Source: Ochotona curzoniae
Taxonomy: Eukaryota > Chordata > Mammalia > Lagomorpha > Ochotonidae
Assembly (NCBI RefSeq): GCF_017591425.1
Contig: NW_024465655.1
Location: 2,107,501-2,171,500, forward strand
DNA length: 64,000 nucleotides
Reading direction: 5' to 3'
Within the stretch, counting starts at the first letter, position 1. Every line of letters starts with the position of its first letter. Under the pieces are notes generated by a model. It did no database searches and was not told the DNA's origin. It saw only the letters and a program-made list of their open reading frames with translations. The position numbers were made by a program, and so were the translations under genes. Below are positions 24,983 through 37,560 of the stretch, piece by piece.

Positions 24983-26480
24983 GAAGTTTGTCTCTAGGAT
25001 GAGTGTAAAACAGCCTGTGACAAAGCAATCTTCCCAGGGAAACCCAACAGGGAGGGCTTGATAACAATCCATGATCTACTGTAATGCCAAACTCAAGTTT
25101 TGCTTCTCAGGAAGATTCCAGCCAACATTTTTCCTATTTTCATTGAAATCAAGGAAGTATAGGATGAGGAGCAAAAGAATGCCACTGTCGAGGTAAAACA
25201 ACAAAAGTATTTTTAAAGGTGCAGTGCAAGGAGAGCTGTGATGTGTTTCGACTCATTGTCATCGCAGAGAAAGAAGGTGAATCCTGCTTTTTTTTTTCCA
25301 GTACTAAAAGTTCTGATTCATTGGTCAGAACATTGACATGGTATCCTAAGTTGTAGCATACTCAGTTTAGACGGGAAGACAAAGGAATCATCCCCCCCAC
25401 TAAGAGCAAATGACTTGTACTACGTTATGACTGAGGCAATGGGAGAAAGAAATGATAGAGCAAGTGAGGGAATTTAAGATGGATAGGAAGGTCTTTCTGA
25501 AGGATGCAGGAAGAATGAGTAAGAATGTGATAAGGAAAAATTAGTCCCATTGCTGGGCAAAGAAAACAGTAGGCAGAAAATATTTTGAACTGGAAGGTGG
25601 TCAAAAAAAGGCAGCTGGGAGGTGACGATCAAGGTCATGACCAAGTAATACTGGCATTATCCATGCATTTGAAACAGGTGCGTTGGCGTTGATCTGTGCC
25701 AGACCGTGTTCCCAAGCCATCTTATCAATGAGGCCATGTTATTTTTACTTTCTGATTGTTTGCTAGTTTTTTTTTTCCCCCCTCTTTGAGTTCTGTGCCC
25801 TTGATTTCAAGACTGTGTTTGTGTATTTTGTTCTTAGTATAAGTCCCAAATGTCGGTGACAGGTCATTTTTCCCTCCTCATGGTTTTCAAAGTGTGGCAC
25901 TATCAGCTGTCTCAGCAATGCCTGGAGCTTGTAAAGAAAGAAAAAGGGAGGGAGAAGGAGGGCTGGCCATGACATTTGGAAGCACCTTCCATGAGCAGTA
26001 CTGTTCTACTTAATTCAACCTCGTGGAACAGCAGCCCCAGACAAGGTTACCCTGAATCCATGATAAATGAAACAAAGCAAGGCCATTGCACAACTTTATC
26101 TAAAGGCAGACAAAACAAGGTCAGTGTGCCCAGCACAGGTTACTGAACACCCTATTTCTTGACCAAAAGGAGTGATTGCTTCTTTACAAAGTATAGCTTG
26201 TGCTCCAACTCTCCTTTCCTCCCTATAGATGAAATTTGTAAGGATTCCATATCTTAGGCTTGCTCCCATTTTATGACAACATCCAACATATGACAAGCAT
26301 CTGCTTTGTTAAACGTTCTTTCAAACCTCTTGAAGTCTAACTTCTATAGTAAGATGTTCACACCACTGACTGAAACACCCATGAATTCCCGTGCTGTGTG
26401 TTCTTTTTTGCAACCACTCTTTGGCGGTGTGGTTTGAGACTTGTTTAAGCTCAGGTGGGTTCCTGGTGGTCTACAGGTTA
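24983..26480. other. Intergenic, unassigned
   Basis: No gene or repeat family was recognised. Confidence 0.45.
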
Positions 26481-26740
26481 AGAGACGTTGACTTCTGAGT
26501 CCCATCCCAGAGCTCAGAGTCAGAAACTCCCAAGGTAGAGTCCAGCATCCTGCGTTTTCACTTTGAGTGCCACTGTATTATTAAGGCAATGCTTCCCCAT
26601 CCTGGCTGTCGCTTAGAATACAGATGCTTGAATCTCCCCCCACAGATTCTCACTCATTAGTCTGGAGTCAAGTCTAGAAATGTATACATTCCTTAAATTC
26701 CTTAAGTGATTCCTTTGGCAGTGATATGGGCATTGAAGCA
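26481..26740 (+). mobile_element. Two MER5A-like (hAT-Charlie) DNA-transposon fragments
   Basis: The segment 26588-26740 has the order CCATCCTGGCTGTCGCTTAGAATACAGATGCTTGAAT, then CCCCACAGATTCTCACTCATTAGTCTGGAG, as in MER5A-type repeats. The preceding ~100 bases repeat a similar layout (CCCATCCCAGAGCTCAGAGTCAGAAACTCC). The identification is from recall and would be settled by RepeatMasker. Confidence 0.5.
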
Positions 26741-29700
26741 TAATGTCCACACTTGCAATGATTTCATATCAGCTTAGATGTATATGCTAGGGACACTGTT
26801 ATAATTCTGTTTCTATCTATGGCATGCAGTGTGTCTTATCACAAAAATGTCAGAACTTTGTTTGAGGGAATTCTGCCTTAGCTTCCTAGTCATGTGCCAA
26901 CATATTGCTAACCATATTTTCTCTTGTCCTAGCTACCTTTCTCTTCCTGAATTATATGGACAATTGCTTAACTATGAATGCATGATTATTTCTCTCTCTC
27001 AGTGCCAAAATGATCTTACAAGCCTGGGTACTTGATACTAATTACTGAGTACATTTATTGAAATAGCTCAATGGTGCATGGAACAATTCTAATATTGACT
27101 TCTATTTCATGTCGAAACTCTGAAATTAGAAGATGTCTTAGCAATAATGGTTGACATTCAATTGACATTTCTTGGCACAGTTTGTGTATTTTTCAAATTT
27201 AAATTTGATAAAAAAAAAATGCCAGGAAACACTTAAGACATGCATAATCCCTCCTGCCCTTCCTCCTCTTCCTGCCACTTCCACTCCCGCTTTTATATCG
27301 TGAGATAAGCAGTCCTCACCATGATGACAGGGGAGACAAGCGGAAGACACTTTCCATAGGTTGCATGGTTGCTACATTTACCTATCTGTTCTGAGAACAA
27401 TATTCACCGGCCATGTTATGACCACTCACAGAGGAGGAAATTCTCATCTCCATATCCGTGCAACAACTATTGCAAGTCCATCACATATCACAAATTTGTC
27501 TCTGTGTAATAGCTCCTGGTGGAACATGAAGGAACTGCTAACACAGAACACCACCATGTGACAGAATACTCTACCACTCTCCTCTAGGATTGCCATCATC
27601 ATCCTCTCTTTATCAATACAGGACCTTCCCTTGTGACCATGAAAGCAAATACAGCACACCAATATAGAAGTTTTTCAGGTAGGATGAAGTGAATGGTAAA
27701 TATTACACCTCAAGGCAAAACTCAATCAGAATCGACACTATAGATGGCTGTTGCTTTCTCAGATTCTTGCTTCAATGTTCAAGTCTGAATTGCCCCCTTG
27801 ACCTCTCACGTAGCAATTCTCTACTTCCAATCATTTTTGCTCTCAGATATTCCCTCCCGATTTTACCAGTTCATACTCCCAGACACACACACTCATAAAA
27901 AACATGCACATATCCCTTCCCCTATGGCCTATCGTTTTGTAACACAAAGACCCTTAGCTCTTTTTAAACTTTCCCTCTAAATTCCTTACATCACTGCAGC
28001 CATTAACTTCTTTCCTTCCTGTGGAACTCATTACATTCATCTTTCTTGGTGTCATAGAGAAGTAGAACCTAACACAAATGTGTGTGTGGGGTGTGTGTGT
28101 GTGTGTTTAGATATGGAGAGAGAGAGACAGAGCAAATAAAATATAGCAGGTTATGACAGATAACATTGCAGCAAAATCACATAAAAGCAGATTCTTATCC
28201 AAATCTCAGAAAAACCAAGTGATATCAATGGCTGACACCTCTAAGGATGCCTGGAGATAGTCCTAAGGATTCTGATGTGCAGTGGGCATATGATGATGGT
28301 CAGGATTGCTGTCAAGCACCCTACACTGAGCAGAAAGACTTCAGAACAAAGCTTTGTCCTCAGACACCCCAGCAGTGAGGTGGAGAAACCATGTGTTATG
28401 GTTCCAGAAAGAGAGGCAGGCCACCGGGATTTGGGGAAAAAAAAAAGGAGGACTAGGAATGGCCTAACTGCTAAGTGGCCGAAAAACAATTCTGTAGAAG
28501 AAATTTGTATGGAACAATTTTAGAAGATGATTTTTGACAAGAGTTGGAGAACTGTTTCAAACACTTAAAGGGAGTTCATCTCTATTTAGCACGAGGAAAG
28601 TCACTGAAAAGACATAACTTCTAAAAGTGTCATTTTAAGCCTGCCAGAGAGCTGAGGTTGCAAAATACGTGACGAAGCAAGTCAACAAGAAGACAAGCTC
28701 CTCCTAAGAGAGATGAGAGCCACTGTGATTTTCATTGTTGGCAATGTTGGGTGTGAGTCCAAGAAATTGGTGGACCTTTTAAAGGACTGCAGACCGCGTG
28801 TGGGTGGAGGGCCACGGGTTAGTATCCTAGACGGAGGAGGTGTCTTCCTTCTCCCTGCACACTCACTCATCTTCACATTGCTTCATGTGGTTGGAGCAGA
28901 AGAATGGACAAAACGCCTTCGAGGCCAGGCACGCTGGTTCTGCTGTGCTTCGAGAGTGAAGCACAAAGAACTGGAAGACATCTCCTACTACGATGTGTTT
29001 GAGGCAGAGTGGCCTTGTCCTGGGGGGCTCAAAGGGAGAAGACACTGGGTCTCCTCTTCTTGAGAATGTAATTGGGAGCAGTGACGCAGGCACCACAGTT
29101 GTCGATGGGGACAGAGACCTTTGTCCATGAGATGAAGGGTTAGGTGGCTGACAGAGAAACCCTGAAGTGCAGGAGCATAGAGCTGGCTAAGGACAGGGCA
29201 GGGGGAATTTAGGCAAACCCTATGCACCCTGATATGTGAAAACACGTGGCAATGAAAATGTGAGTTCTTGACTTCCAATGTCTTGAATCCTGCAGTGAGT
29301 ACAAGACAATGTAAGCAAAAGTCCATACCCACATCGCGTCAATCTAATTTACTTTTATCTCAGTAGTCATAGCTTGAAAGAATGACAAGTGCGTCTTTTC
29401 TTGCACATTAATATAATCTACCTCACAGTTACCTATTTTCTCGTGCATTGCTGGCATTCACTCATAGCAACAATAAAATCAGGATCAAGAAAAAGAAAAA
29501 AAATGACACAGGGACAAGCATGTGGAATTGATGGTGCCAGACCTGAGATGGCCCAGATGTGGAAACATTACGGCCAATTACTAAAAAACAGGTGCCAATC
29601 ATTGATGAAATAGGATTTTTTTTCATCAAGGAGGTGATAACTATAAAAAGTCTAAATGGCAATGGTAGAAATGAGAAAGCTAGTATCAATTAGACCCTCT

Positions 29701-30325
29701 GGAATGGACTGCACTGAAACCTGGTTAGGAAATCTGCAGAATCAGTAGATCTGAAGTTTTGTCAATAGTCACCGTGAGCCTGAAATACAAATGGGAAAGT
29801 GATCATGACTGGAACAGAGCCAGCCAGATGTTTCAAATAACATCGAATCCTGTCACATACCTGCCACTGGAGTTCCAGAACAGGGGAGGAGGGGAGCAGA
29901 AAGAAAATAAACAAATATATTTTCAGAGAACAGCTGAGAATTTTCTAAAATGATCAAACCCCAGAATTGGAAGCACAGTAGACACAAAAGCCATCACGAG
30001 CACAGTTTAGTTAAACTGCTGAAAACCAACAAGAAAAAGAATGAATGCAATAGCTACATATTTGTCTTATAGTAAATTGGAATCTTGTTTATCTTGCCTT
30101 CTGGTTTGGGTTGTAGATAATTTTAAAAATTACAAGTCTGTACCCCATATATTAAGCAAATAGCATATCCAATATTTTTAAAGTCTCGTTAACAACTTCT
30201 GATCTTATGCCATGTATATTGAGATTAAGAATACTGATTGTGCTCTAAAAGCTTGAAAATAATCAAAGAGAAGACATTTCCCATTCAGGGATCCGATAAT
30301 AATGAATACAAAGGCATTGCGGAAT
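26741..30325. other. Intergenic, unassigned
   Basis: No gene or clear interspersed repeat was recognised in about 3.5 kb. There is a short interrupted (TG)n at about 28078-28107. A 116-codon plus-strand frame at 28713-29063 shows no known domain, has an opposing open frame, and is not called. Confidence 0.45.
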
Positions 30326-30575
30326 AAGGCACCCTGTATCACATCAAGGGTTTGAACCTTGCTCTGCTTCAAATCTTGCTGCTTGCTAATGTGCCAACAA
30401 AAGCAGCAGGAGGTGGCCCAAGCACATGGGTCCTTACTGCCCCCGTGAGAGACTCAGATGGAGTTTCTGAATCCCACTTTTATCCTGGCCCAAGCCTGCA
30501 TATCCATCTGGACAGTAAACCAACAGATGCAATATCTCTATGTGCATCACACTGTCTTTCTTTTAAAAGAAAGAA
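30326..30575 (+). mobile_element. Old C-type SINE fragment
   Basis: TCTTGCTGCTTGCTAATGTGCC, GGTGGCCCAAGCACATGGG and GAGAGACTCAGATGGAG occur in the order seen in older SINE copies here. The head is poorly conserved. Confidence 0.72.
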
Positions 30576-30921
30576 TTCATGCTAAATAATTGGCAAAATA
30601 ATAAAGGATAAAGGCCAAAGAACAATCTATTTCAAGTAATGAAGAAAAATGCAATCCCCAAACCATCAACCTAAACTCTTCCTCTGATAAAAAAAAAATA
30701 TCCTTCGAAAGTAAAGGACTTTAAAAAAAGAAGAACGAATTTTTTTTTCTTTTATTCATAGAATATGAAAAGAATTCATTTCAAAAATTCTGATATTTCA
30801 GGAAAACTATAAGAAGTTGTATGAATGGACAGAAATGACACCAAACAGAAACTTCTTTCTTCAAGACAAAATAAGAGGACCAGAAACATTGAAAACTTGC
30901 AAAACAGAAAGACCTCTTACA

Positions 30922-31277
30922 AAGTTATGCTTTGTGGGCCCGGCACGGTGGCGCAAGTGGTTAAGGTCCTCACCTTGCACGCCCGGGATCCCATATGGGC
31001 GCCGGTTCTGTCCCCGCAGCCCTGCTTCCCTTCCAGCTCCCTGCCTGTGGCCCGGGAAAGCAGTCGAGGATGGCCCAAAGCTTTGGGACCCTGCACCCGC
31101 GTGGGAGACCCGGAAGAGGCTCCTGGCTTCGGATCGGCATGGCATCGGCCGTTGCGCTCACTTGGGGAGTGAATCATCGGACGGAAGATCTTCCTCTCTG
31201 TCTCTCCTCTCTGTATATCCACCTTTCCAATAAAAAAATAATAAAAATAAAATCTTTAAAAAAAAGTTATGCTTTGT
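30922..31277 (+). mobile_element. Young C-type SINE with 14-bp target-site duplication
   Basis: Perfect copies of AAGTTATGCTTTGT at 30922-30935 and 31264-31277 bound the element. Inside are GGGCCCGGCACGGTGGCGCAAG (pol III A-box region), CGGTTCTGTCCC (B-box position) and a tail AAAATCTTTAAAAAA. The body is very close to the consensus suggested by the other young copies, so this is a good candidate for a recent or even polymorphic insertion. Confidence 0.97.
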
Positions 31278-32299
31278 AACGATAAGACTCTAGGCTTTAA
31301 TATAACGTAGCATTAAATCTTACATTCACATGGACATTATTCACACGACAGGAAGCACCTATGTGGGTGCTTATATGTGGTTGAAAGTGCAGGGACTTAC
31401 AATTTAACGAAACCAACATTTAAAGATAGATTCTGTTAAGTTGAAGATGAATATTGAAATCTACTATGTCATCAAAAGAAAATGTAATGCAAAGAGCAAG
31501 TAGCAAATAATAAATAGAAGAGATTCCAAACGCGGTATTATTTATTCACCCTCAAAACTTCACTTTCAGTAGAATGACTGTCCTAAAAGTGATGACGACA
31601 TTCTTATTTTAACATTTGGTACGTATTTTTAAAACATTTTTTCCACTCTTTTGAAAGTATTATTATTAATCATGTGATACAGTTCCATAGGGGGTACTTA
31701 TTGTTTTAATGTTTCTAGCATATATGCATAACATATCACATGAGGTACTGTCAAGCAAATTAACAGTATATAATACTATTTGACTCTACATTTCTATTGA
31801 TTTCCTATAGCTATATCACAAACTATTTAATAAGTCATCAATTGCTCAATATTTAGATACATAATCCACTCCTTTTCACTTCTCTTATCTATCATGTGTA
31901 TCTGTGAGAATGGCATAGCAGGCAGTTGGGGCTTTCATTTCCTGGTGAAATTATTTTTTAAAAACATAAAATTGTATTTCTGCCCCATTTTTCTTTTTTT
32001 TCTTTCCCAGAGCACATTTTACCTGGATAGAGCAGGCAGAATTAACATATCCATTTACCATCTCAGAGTTGTAAGAAGGGCAAGGAGAAGTGAGCCACCT
32101 AATCTCATCTCTGGGTCATTGTCAAGGATGCTGCCTGAGTGATTAGCTTATCATTAGGACAGAAGCAGAAAGTCAGCCAGTCCCGCCCTGCTGAGGTTCT
32201 TCAACTCAGATACTATCACGCACAGAATTCTTTCCTTTGTCCTTTGGGTAACTCGCCTGAGAGGGGGCATAATAAAACAGCATCAACAAAACTGCCTTC
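31278..32299. other. AT-rich intergenic, unassigned
   Basis: AT-rich sequence without a recognised gene or repeat. Confidence 0.45.
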
Positions 32300-32319
32300 A
32301 TTTCTTTCTTTCTTTCTTC

Positions 32320-32404
<85 letters not shown>

Positions 32405-32407
32405 TTC

Positions 32408-32470
<63 letters not shown>

Positions 32471-32600
32471 TTTCTTTCTTTCTTTCTTGCTTTCTTTCTT
32501 TCTTTCTTTCTTTCTCTCTTTCTTTCTTTCTGTCTCTCTCTTTCTTTCTTTCTTTCTGTCTCTTTTCTTTCTATCTCTCTTTCTGTTTCTTCCTTCCTTC

Positions 32601-32655
<55 letters not shown>

Positions 32656-32675
32656 TTTCTCTTTTTCTTTCCCTT

Positions 32676-32724
<49 letters not shown>

Positions 32725-32733
32725 TTTCTCTCC
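32300..32733. repeat. Large (TTTC)n array with a (TC)n end
   Basis: About 430 bases of pure pyrimidine-type repeat. It is mostly TTTC with scattered TTCC and TCTC interruptions, ending in about 20 TC units at 32679-32720. The 261-codon plus frame (poly Phe-Leu-Ser) and the 208-codon minus frame (poly Arg-Lys-Glu) across it are repeat artefacts. Confidence 0.98.
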
Positions 32734-33214
32734 CTCCTGCCACTATGACATTCTTTGTTTCTTTCTCTGCTGCCACTATGACAGGAGGTCTGGGATTTTT
32801 CCTTAGGACCCAGGGAGCCCCCTCCCGCCGCAATGGCAGCAACCCCCCCCCCCTTTTTTTTCTTTTTCATCAGTCTTGCACTGCTAACTGGAATTGTCCA
32901 CATGAAAATTCCTCTTTCATGTGAGACAAGAAACAAGTTTGCTGCCATGATTCATGCCAACGACCCTAGAATATATCCTTACGGAAGTTATTAAAATTTC
33001 AAGTAAAGAATAAAAATATTTACAAGAGTTTTACTTCCAGAAATGGTGACGTGAGTTTGGTGATTCCTAACTGAGAAAACAAGAGAATAATTTGACAAAT
33101 TCTGCAAGGAATCTTTCTAGAAGCAGCAGCTCCTCCTGCTTGCATCTCCTAGCAGAGTGACAGGGCTGGGGTCACTGTCCTGCTTCTGACCCTGTGTCCT
33201 GGTAATGAAGACGC
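32734..33214. other. Intergenic, unassigned
   Basis: Contains C9 and T8 runs near 32845-32860. No gene was recognised. Confidence 0.45.
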
Positions 33215-33430
33215 TGGGAGGTAACAGGTGATAGCTGAAGCACTTGGGTTTTTACTCTGTCGGTACAGAACCTGGATTCCAGCCTGGGGTCTGGGCCTCT
33301 ACCCTGCCTTATGCGGACTATTACAAGCATTTGGCAAATGAACCAACACATGGAAGATCTCTCAGTTTCTTTTTCTGTGTTTCTGAGTGAGTGTCTGCCT
33401 TTCAGTTACATAAGAAATAATTTTTATGCG
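33215..33430 (+). mobile_element. Old SINE fragment (3' half)
   Basis: The segment has ACCTGGATTCCAGCC in the B-box area, GAACCAACACATGGAAGATCTCTC and a T/C-rich 3' part, the order of the C-type SINE 3' half. The 5' part is unclear. Confidence 0.6.
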
Positions 33431-34814
33431 TTAAAAGTGAACCTTCCAGTGCACTTGGAAAATGAGCAAATTAAACTAGAGGTTGAGAATGTTAATTCCT
33501 GACCCAGTGTTTGAGGTGTTGCAGGGTGTAAATTAGTTCATGCCAAACAAGTCTAAGGTTTATTAACCAAGCTTGGTGATAACAGGGCCCACTAGAAATA
33601 GCAAAGCACAAGTCCGTATGGCAATCCAGCCAATGATAACCCCAAGAGGAACAAATGGTCATTTTCCTTAAGTTCATACATTAACCTGCAAACCTATGTC
33701 CCAGCTTCCCCAACACTATAAGTTATCCTAAGAGACATGCAATGAATAACTTAGACACACTTACAAAGCTACAGGCATTCATCTTTCCCTGGCTTCTCTG
33801 CCCACATTCCATCACTGCCGGGCCTCCCCACTCCTGGAACTCCCCATAGTATACACCTTAGAAATACAAAGCATCTTAACGTTGCTAACGTCACTGTCCT
33901 GCCCAAGCAGTGAACAGAGGGTGAGGAACACAGGCACATAGGGGCCATGCTCAGGGGACACCTGTCCTCAGAGTCCAAAGCCAGAAGATCATCCATGACA
34001 CCTGCTCTTACGGTCATCACCATTGTCTCTCAGGGGCCACAGTAACAGGAGCTGCAGTCAGAGCCAGAGCTGAGAGCTATACCAGGTGCTGTCATGGGGG
34101 ACATGGGTGTCTGGCATTGCAAGCGCTAGGGCAAACGCTCATCCAGATTATCCAACAAACTTTGCAAGATCTCTATGTATGCATATGTATGTATGTGTGT
34201 GTATACATATATATAAGTAAGAGGTCTTCATATAATTCATAGAGTGTATATTATTTAAAAAAAAAACCAAGGAACTTGGCATAAAAATACTTATCCTTCA
34301 ATTCCATTCTTGCACAAAGGTTTTGCAGTATTTTTGTACGCACACATATAGATGTAACTTTGTACTTACACAACATGCACATTTTGTGAAGGTTTATATA
34401 CTAAAACACACACACACATTTTCTCAGTTTTTTCTAGTATTTTATTTTTACCTTTGTAACTATCCATCTATGTTTTATAAAATTGGGATTATACTGATTA
34501 ATGTTTATTTTCCATTGCTTTTAATAATGCATGTTTTCAAGAAGTTAAATTATTCACAAGCACATACTCAAGTGGCTGCCTGCTCTCACACATTCTCGGT
34601 GTTTCAAGCTTTAGCTAATTGTTTAGTGATGGAGATTTAGTGAATTTCAGTTTTACTTTTACTAGTAGAAAACAGCATTGCTAGGAATGTCCTTATCTGA
34701 ATTTTTGTGTTCATCTCTTGAAAATATTGTAAAGGTTCTTCCTACGCACAGTGTTGGTTGCCTTCTAGACAGCTTGATTTTAAACTTCAGCCATAAGGGG
34801 ACGTTGCTGCAGAT
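33431..34814. other. Intergenic, possibly with ancient L1-like sequence
   Basis: About 34240-34740 is AT-rich and reminded me of antisense ancient L1 sequence, but no long match can be argued by eye. The rest is unassigned. A short (AC)n is at about 34405-34420. Confidence 0.4.
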
Positions 34815-34980
34815 GAAGCCAGTGGCTATGATGCTGGCACCCGAGTTACTCCATCCAACTTCCTGATATTGGCCAGGAAAGCAGCAAAGGAGGGTTCTAG
34901 TCCTTTACACTCACATGGGAAACATGAAAGAATCTCCTGGCTCCTTTGGATGCTGTAGCCTGGCCTGACCTGGCCTACCT
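34815..34980 (+). mobile_element. Old SINE fragment
   Basis: ATCCAACTTCCTGATATTGGCCAGGAAAGCAGCAAAGGAGG and the following CACATGGGAAACATGAAAGAATCTCCTGGCTCC correspond to the middle of the C-type SINE with many changes. Confidence 0.68.
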
Positions 34981-34984
34981 CTAG

Positions 34985-36384
34985 TCTCATCTTTCTCTGG
35001 TGAGTGCTAGAACCCAGCCCTGCTCAGTCTGCTCCCCTCCCTGGCTCATGCAAACCAGCAGGTGTCACAGCCTAGCCTGGCATGACGTGCGCTCCAGGCA
35101 GGTTTCTGCACTTGCTAGTGAGCTAAGGTTTTCTTGGCCTTCCCCAGCCAATCCCTTTCCGAAACCAGCCCACACATTTCCCATCAGTTGGAGTTACCAT
35201 GCCCAGCTTTCCCAACCTCCAGGCCTGGACCATGTGCTCACCAGCAGGAGCTATGACCCACTAAGGGAGTTTCCCAAGTTCCCCCACTCAGCCCACTCCC
35301 AAACCCAGATCTCACGCATGTCAGCACGTGCGAGGCCCTTGCCTCGTTTAGCCTCTTCCTACATCTTAGCCTAGTATGAGCTAATCAATGTTGTAGCCCA
35401 GCCCACCTCACACCGTATTTTAGGATGTATATGCGGATGCTGCAGTCTGGACCTGCCCAGCTTGTTCCCAGTCCCTGTACCTGTGAGTGTTGGTAGGTTC
35501 CACAACCACCTAGCTCAGTCCATCACCACACTAACTCTTGAGCTAACTAGCAGGATTTGTGTTTCCACAGGGTCTGGCCCATATATTCCCCACAGAATCT
35601 ACCCGCCCCCCCCCCCCAGACCGAGTTCTCTCACTTGGTGGTTAGTGTCATAGCCCTGCCTAATGTGACCCATCTCCTGTTCCAACATTCAGTCAGGTAC
35701 TGGGATCTAGTCCTGCTAGACAGGCCCCCAGTCCTAGATTTCAAGTGGACTGACAAGTTGTGGTCAGTAATGTTCCATGCTAACAAGTCCAACTCTGGAT
35801 TTCCATGTGGGCTGGTGCATAAGTCTAACCCATACAGATCTTCGAGTCTTGCCCCTCCAAACCTCCAGGTTTCAGTCCCCTTGCTTACCTGTAAGTACTG
35901 TGGCCCTGTCACTGGGTGTCCCTTCACCTTCACGTACAGTGCCCTTAACCATGGCCTTCCTAGGCAGTCATTTCATGCGCCAAGGTTTCAGAGCTCGTAA
36001 ACCCAGAATTTGCCCACTGCTTGGCAGTGTTTGACAGGCAGCTAGGATCACCAGCAGGAAGCCTGGGCCAGCACGGGTACCCCCAGCCAGCGCCACGTGG
36101 CTGGTGGCTGGGAGATTCAGACTACCTCTCTGCAGATTTACCTAGGCTCCACCCACCCACCAACACTGTGGTGGTGGGCGGAGCCATGATCCTGAGCATG
36201 CCCAGAGCCCTCCGAGAGCTGCCCGCAGTATGATCAGAGGAAATTCTCAGACTTCCAGCTTGGGCAAGCCCAGGATTCGCCCTCGCTTGCCAGCAGTGGA
36301 CAGGGCTAGGAACCCCAGCAGGAAGCCTGACCTGGCACGGTTCAGACACCTGCACCTCTGAGCAGACTTACCTGGACTCCTGTC
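34985..36384. repeat. GC-rich repeat block, probably L1 UTR-like, with ~268-bp tandem duplication
   Basis: This GC-rich, stop-poor block lies directly beside an antisense L1 ORF2 fragment. Two diverged copies of one unit start near 36000 (AACCCAGAATTTGCCC...) and 36268 (AAGCCCAGGATTCGCCC...). Both pass through CAGCAGGAAGCCTG and end near GCAGA(T/C)TTACCT. Upstream parts repeat phrases such as CCTGGC(C/A)TGAC and TGTCATAGCCC. Open frames here (for example 35557-36000) have no protein-like content. A lineage-specific L1 UTR or a separate satellite are both possible. Confidence 0.5.
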
Positions 36385-36770
36385 CATTTCTTAATAGGAT
36401 TGTTTTTTCCTGCTGTTGTTGAGTTGCTGAAGTTCTTTGTAAATCCTCCATATTAGTTCTCTATCCGCTGTGAACAGTACACAGTTTTTCCCCCGTTCTA
36501 TTGGTTGCCTCTTTCTTCCGTTGATTGTGTCCTTTACAGTAGAGAAGTTTATTGGTTTGATGTAGTACCATTTGTTTATTTTGGTTTTGACGGCCTATGT
36601 TTTTGGTGACTTTTCAAAGACATCTATACCGATGCCTATATCTTACAGAGTGCTTCCTTTGTTTTCCTCTAATAGTTTGATGGTTTCTGGATACAGATTT
36701 AGGTCCTTGATCTGCTTAGAGCTGATTTTTTATAAGGTGACAGGTGGGGATCTTCTTTCTTACCTAGCCC
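36385..36770 (-). mobile_element. LINE-1 ORF2 C-terminal-region fragment, antisense
   Basis: The plus strand reads as the complement of mammalian L1 ORF2 near its 3' end. The order CATTTCTTAATAGGATTG, TTGAGTTGCTGAAGTTC, CCGTTCTATTGGTTGCC, CCATTTGTTTATTTTGG and CTTGATCTGCTTAGAGC is that of the well-known antisense L1 sequence. It is broken by stops and is a fossil. The end of ORF2 and a poly(A) tail do not follow at the low-coordinate side, so the element is rearranged or internally deleted. Confidence 0.8.
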
Positions 36771-37217
36771 TGGAAACTGCTTTCGTAAGAGTAGTGTACA
36801 TCCGCTTAAACAAACTACATTCTATCAGCTTCCTGCAATAAGCAGGAATAGTCCATGAGATATATGTAAAGCTGTTGGGTGAGGTTGACTGGACTGGGAA
36901 GTGTGCCTCCTTTCCCCTTCCTCTATCTGGTAAGCTGGAGAAGAGTTTGATGGCTGATGCAATAGCAACCACCTTGCATTAAGGATGTCATATTGAAGAC
37001 TAAAACCAGTGCTGCAGGTGGTGAGTTAGGAAACTACAAAGCGCTTGAGTCCCTGATGATGACGACACTATCGGAATAGCACAGGTCTACCTTCCTCTGC
37101 CTAAGTCTCTCTTGTTTAAATCACTGTTGAGTTTTTGTTGTCTGTAGTCAAACCTAAGTCTAACTCCCGTGGTCCTCTGGGCCTAAACCTGCACACTCAT
37201 TAAAATGGGTATATCTA
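36771..37217. other. Intergenic, unassigned
   Basis: No gene or repeat was recognised. Confidence 0.45.
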
Positions 37218-37560
37218 TATAAAATACATATTTATTTTTTACTTGAAAGGCAGAGTTTCAGAGAAGAAGGCCTCAAGTCCAGAGAGAGAGAGAGAGAAGA
37301 GAGATCTGCCATCTACTGGTTCACTCCCCAAATGGCCACAGTGTCTTATGCTGAACCAATCAGAAGCCAATAGCCAGGAGATTCTCCAGGTCTCCCATCT
37401 GGGTGCAGAGGCACAATGACTTGACCCATCCTCTACTGCCTTTCCCAGGCCATTGTCTGGAAGCTCGATGGAAGTAAAGCCACTCATACTTGAACCAGCA
37501 CCCATATGTGATGGTGTCACAGGTAGAGACCTAGCCTTCTATACCACTGAGCAGGCCCCA
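37218..37560 (-). mobile_element. C-type SINE, older, full length
   Basis: On the plus strand a reversed tail (ATATTTATTTTTTACTTGAAAGGCAG) is followed by an expanded GA run and then the standard body, ending near ACTGAGCAGGCCCC. Divergence is moderate. Confidence 0.88.

Noticed and set aside
30817..31279. Several 60-138-codon frames rich in Pro, Gly and Arg
   Set aside because: They are frames through the young SINE. The same peptide text recurs at every other SINE copy in the window.
32139..32924. 261-codon plus-strand frame and the opposing 208-codon minus-strand frame
   Set aside because: Both are made by the (TTTC)n/(TC)n array and encode only Phe-Leu-Ser or Arg-Lys-Glu runs.
35557..36000. 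147-codon plus-strand frame
   Set aside because: It lies in the repeat/UTR-like block and has no recognisable protein content.
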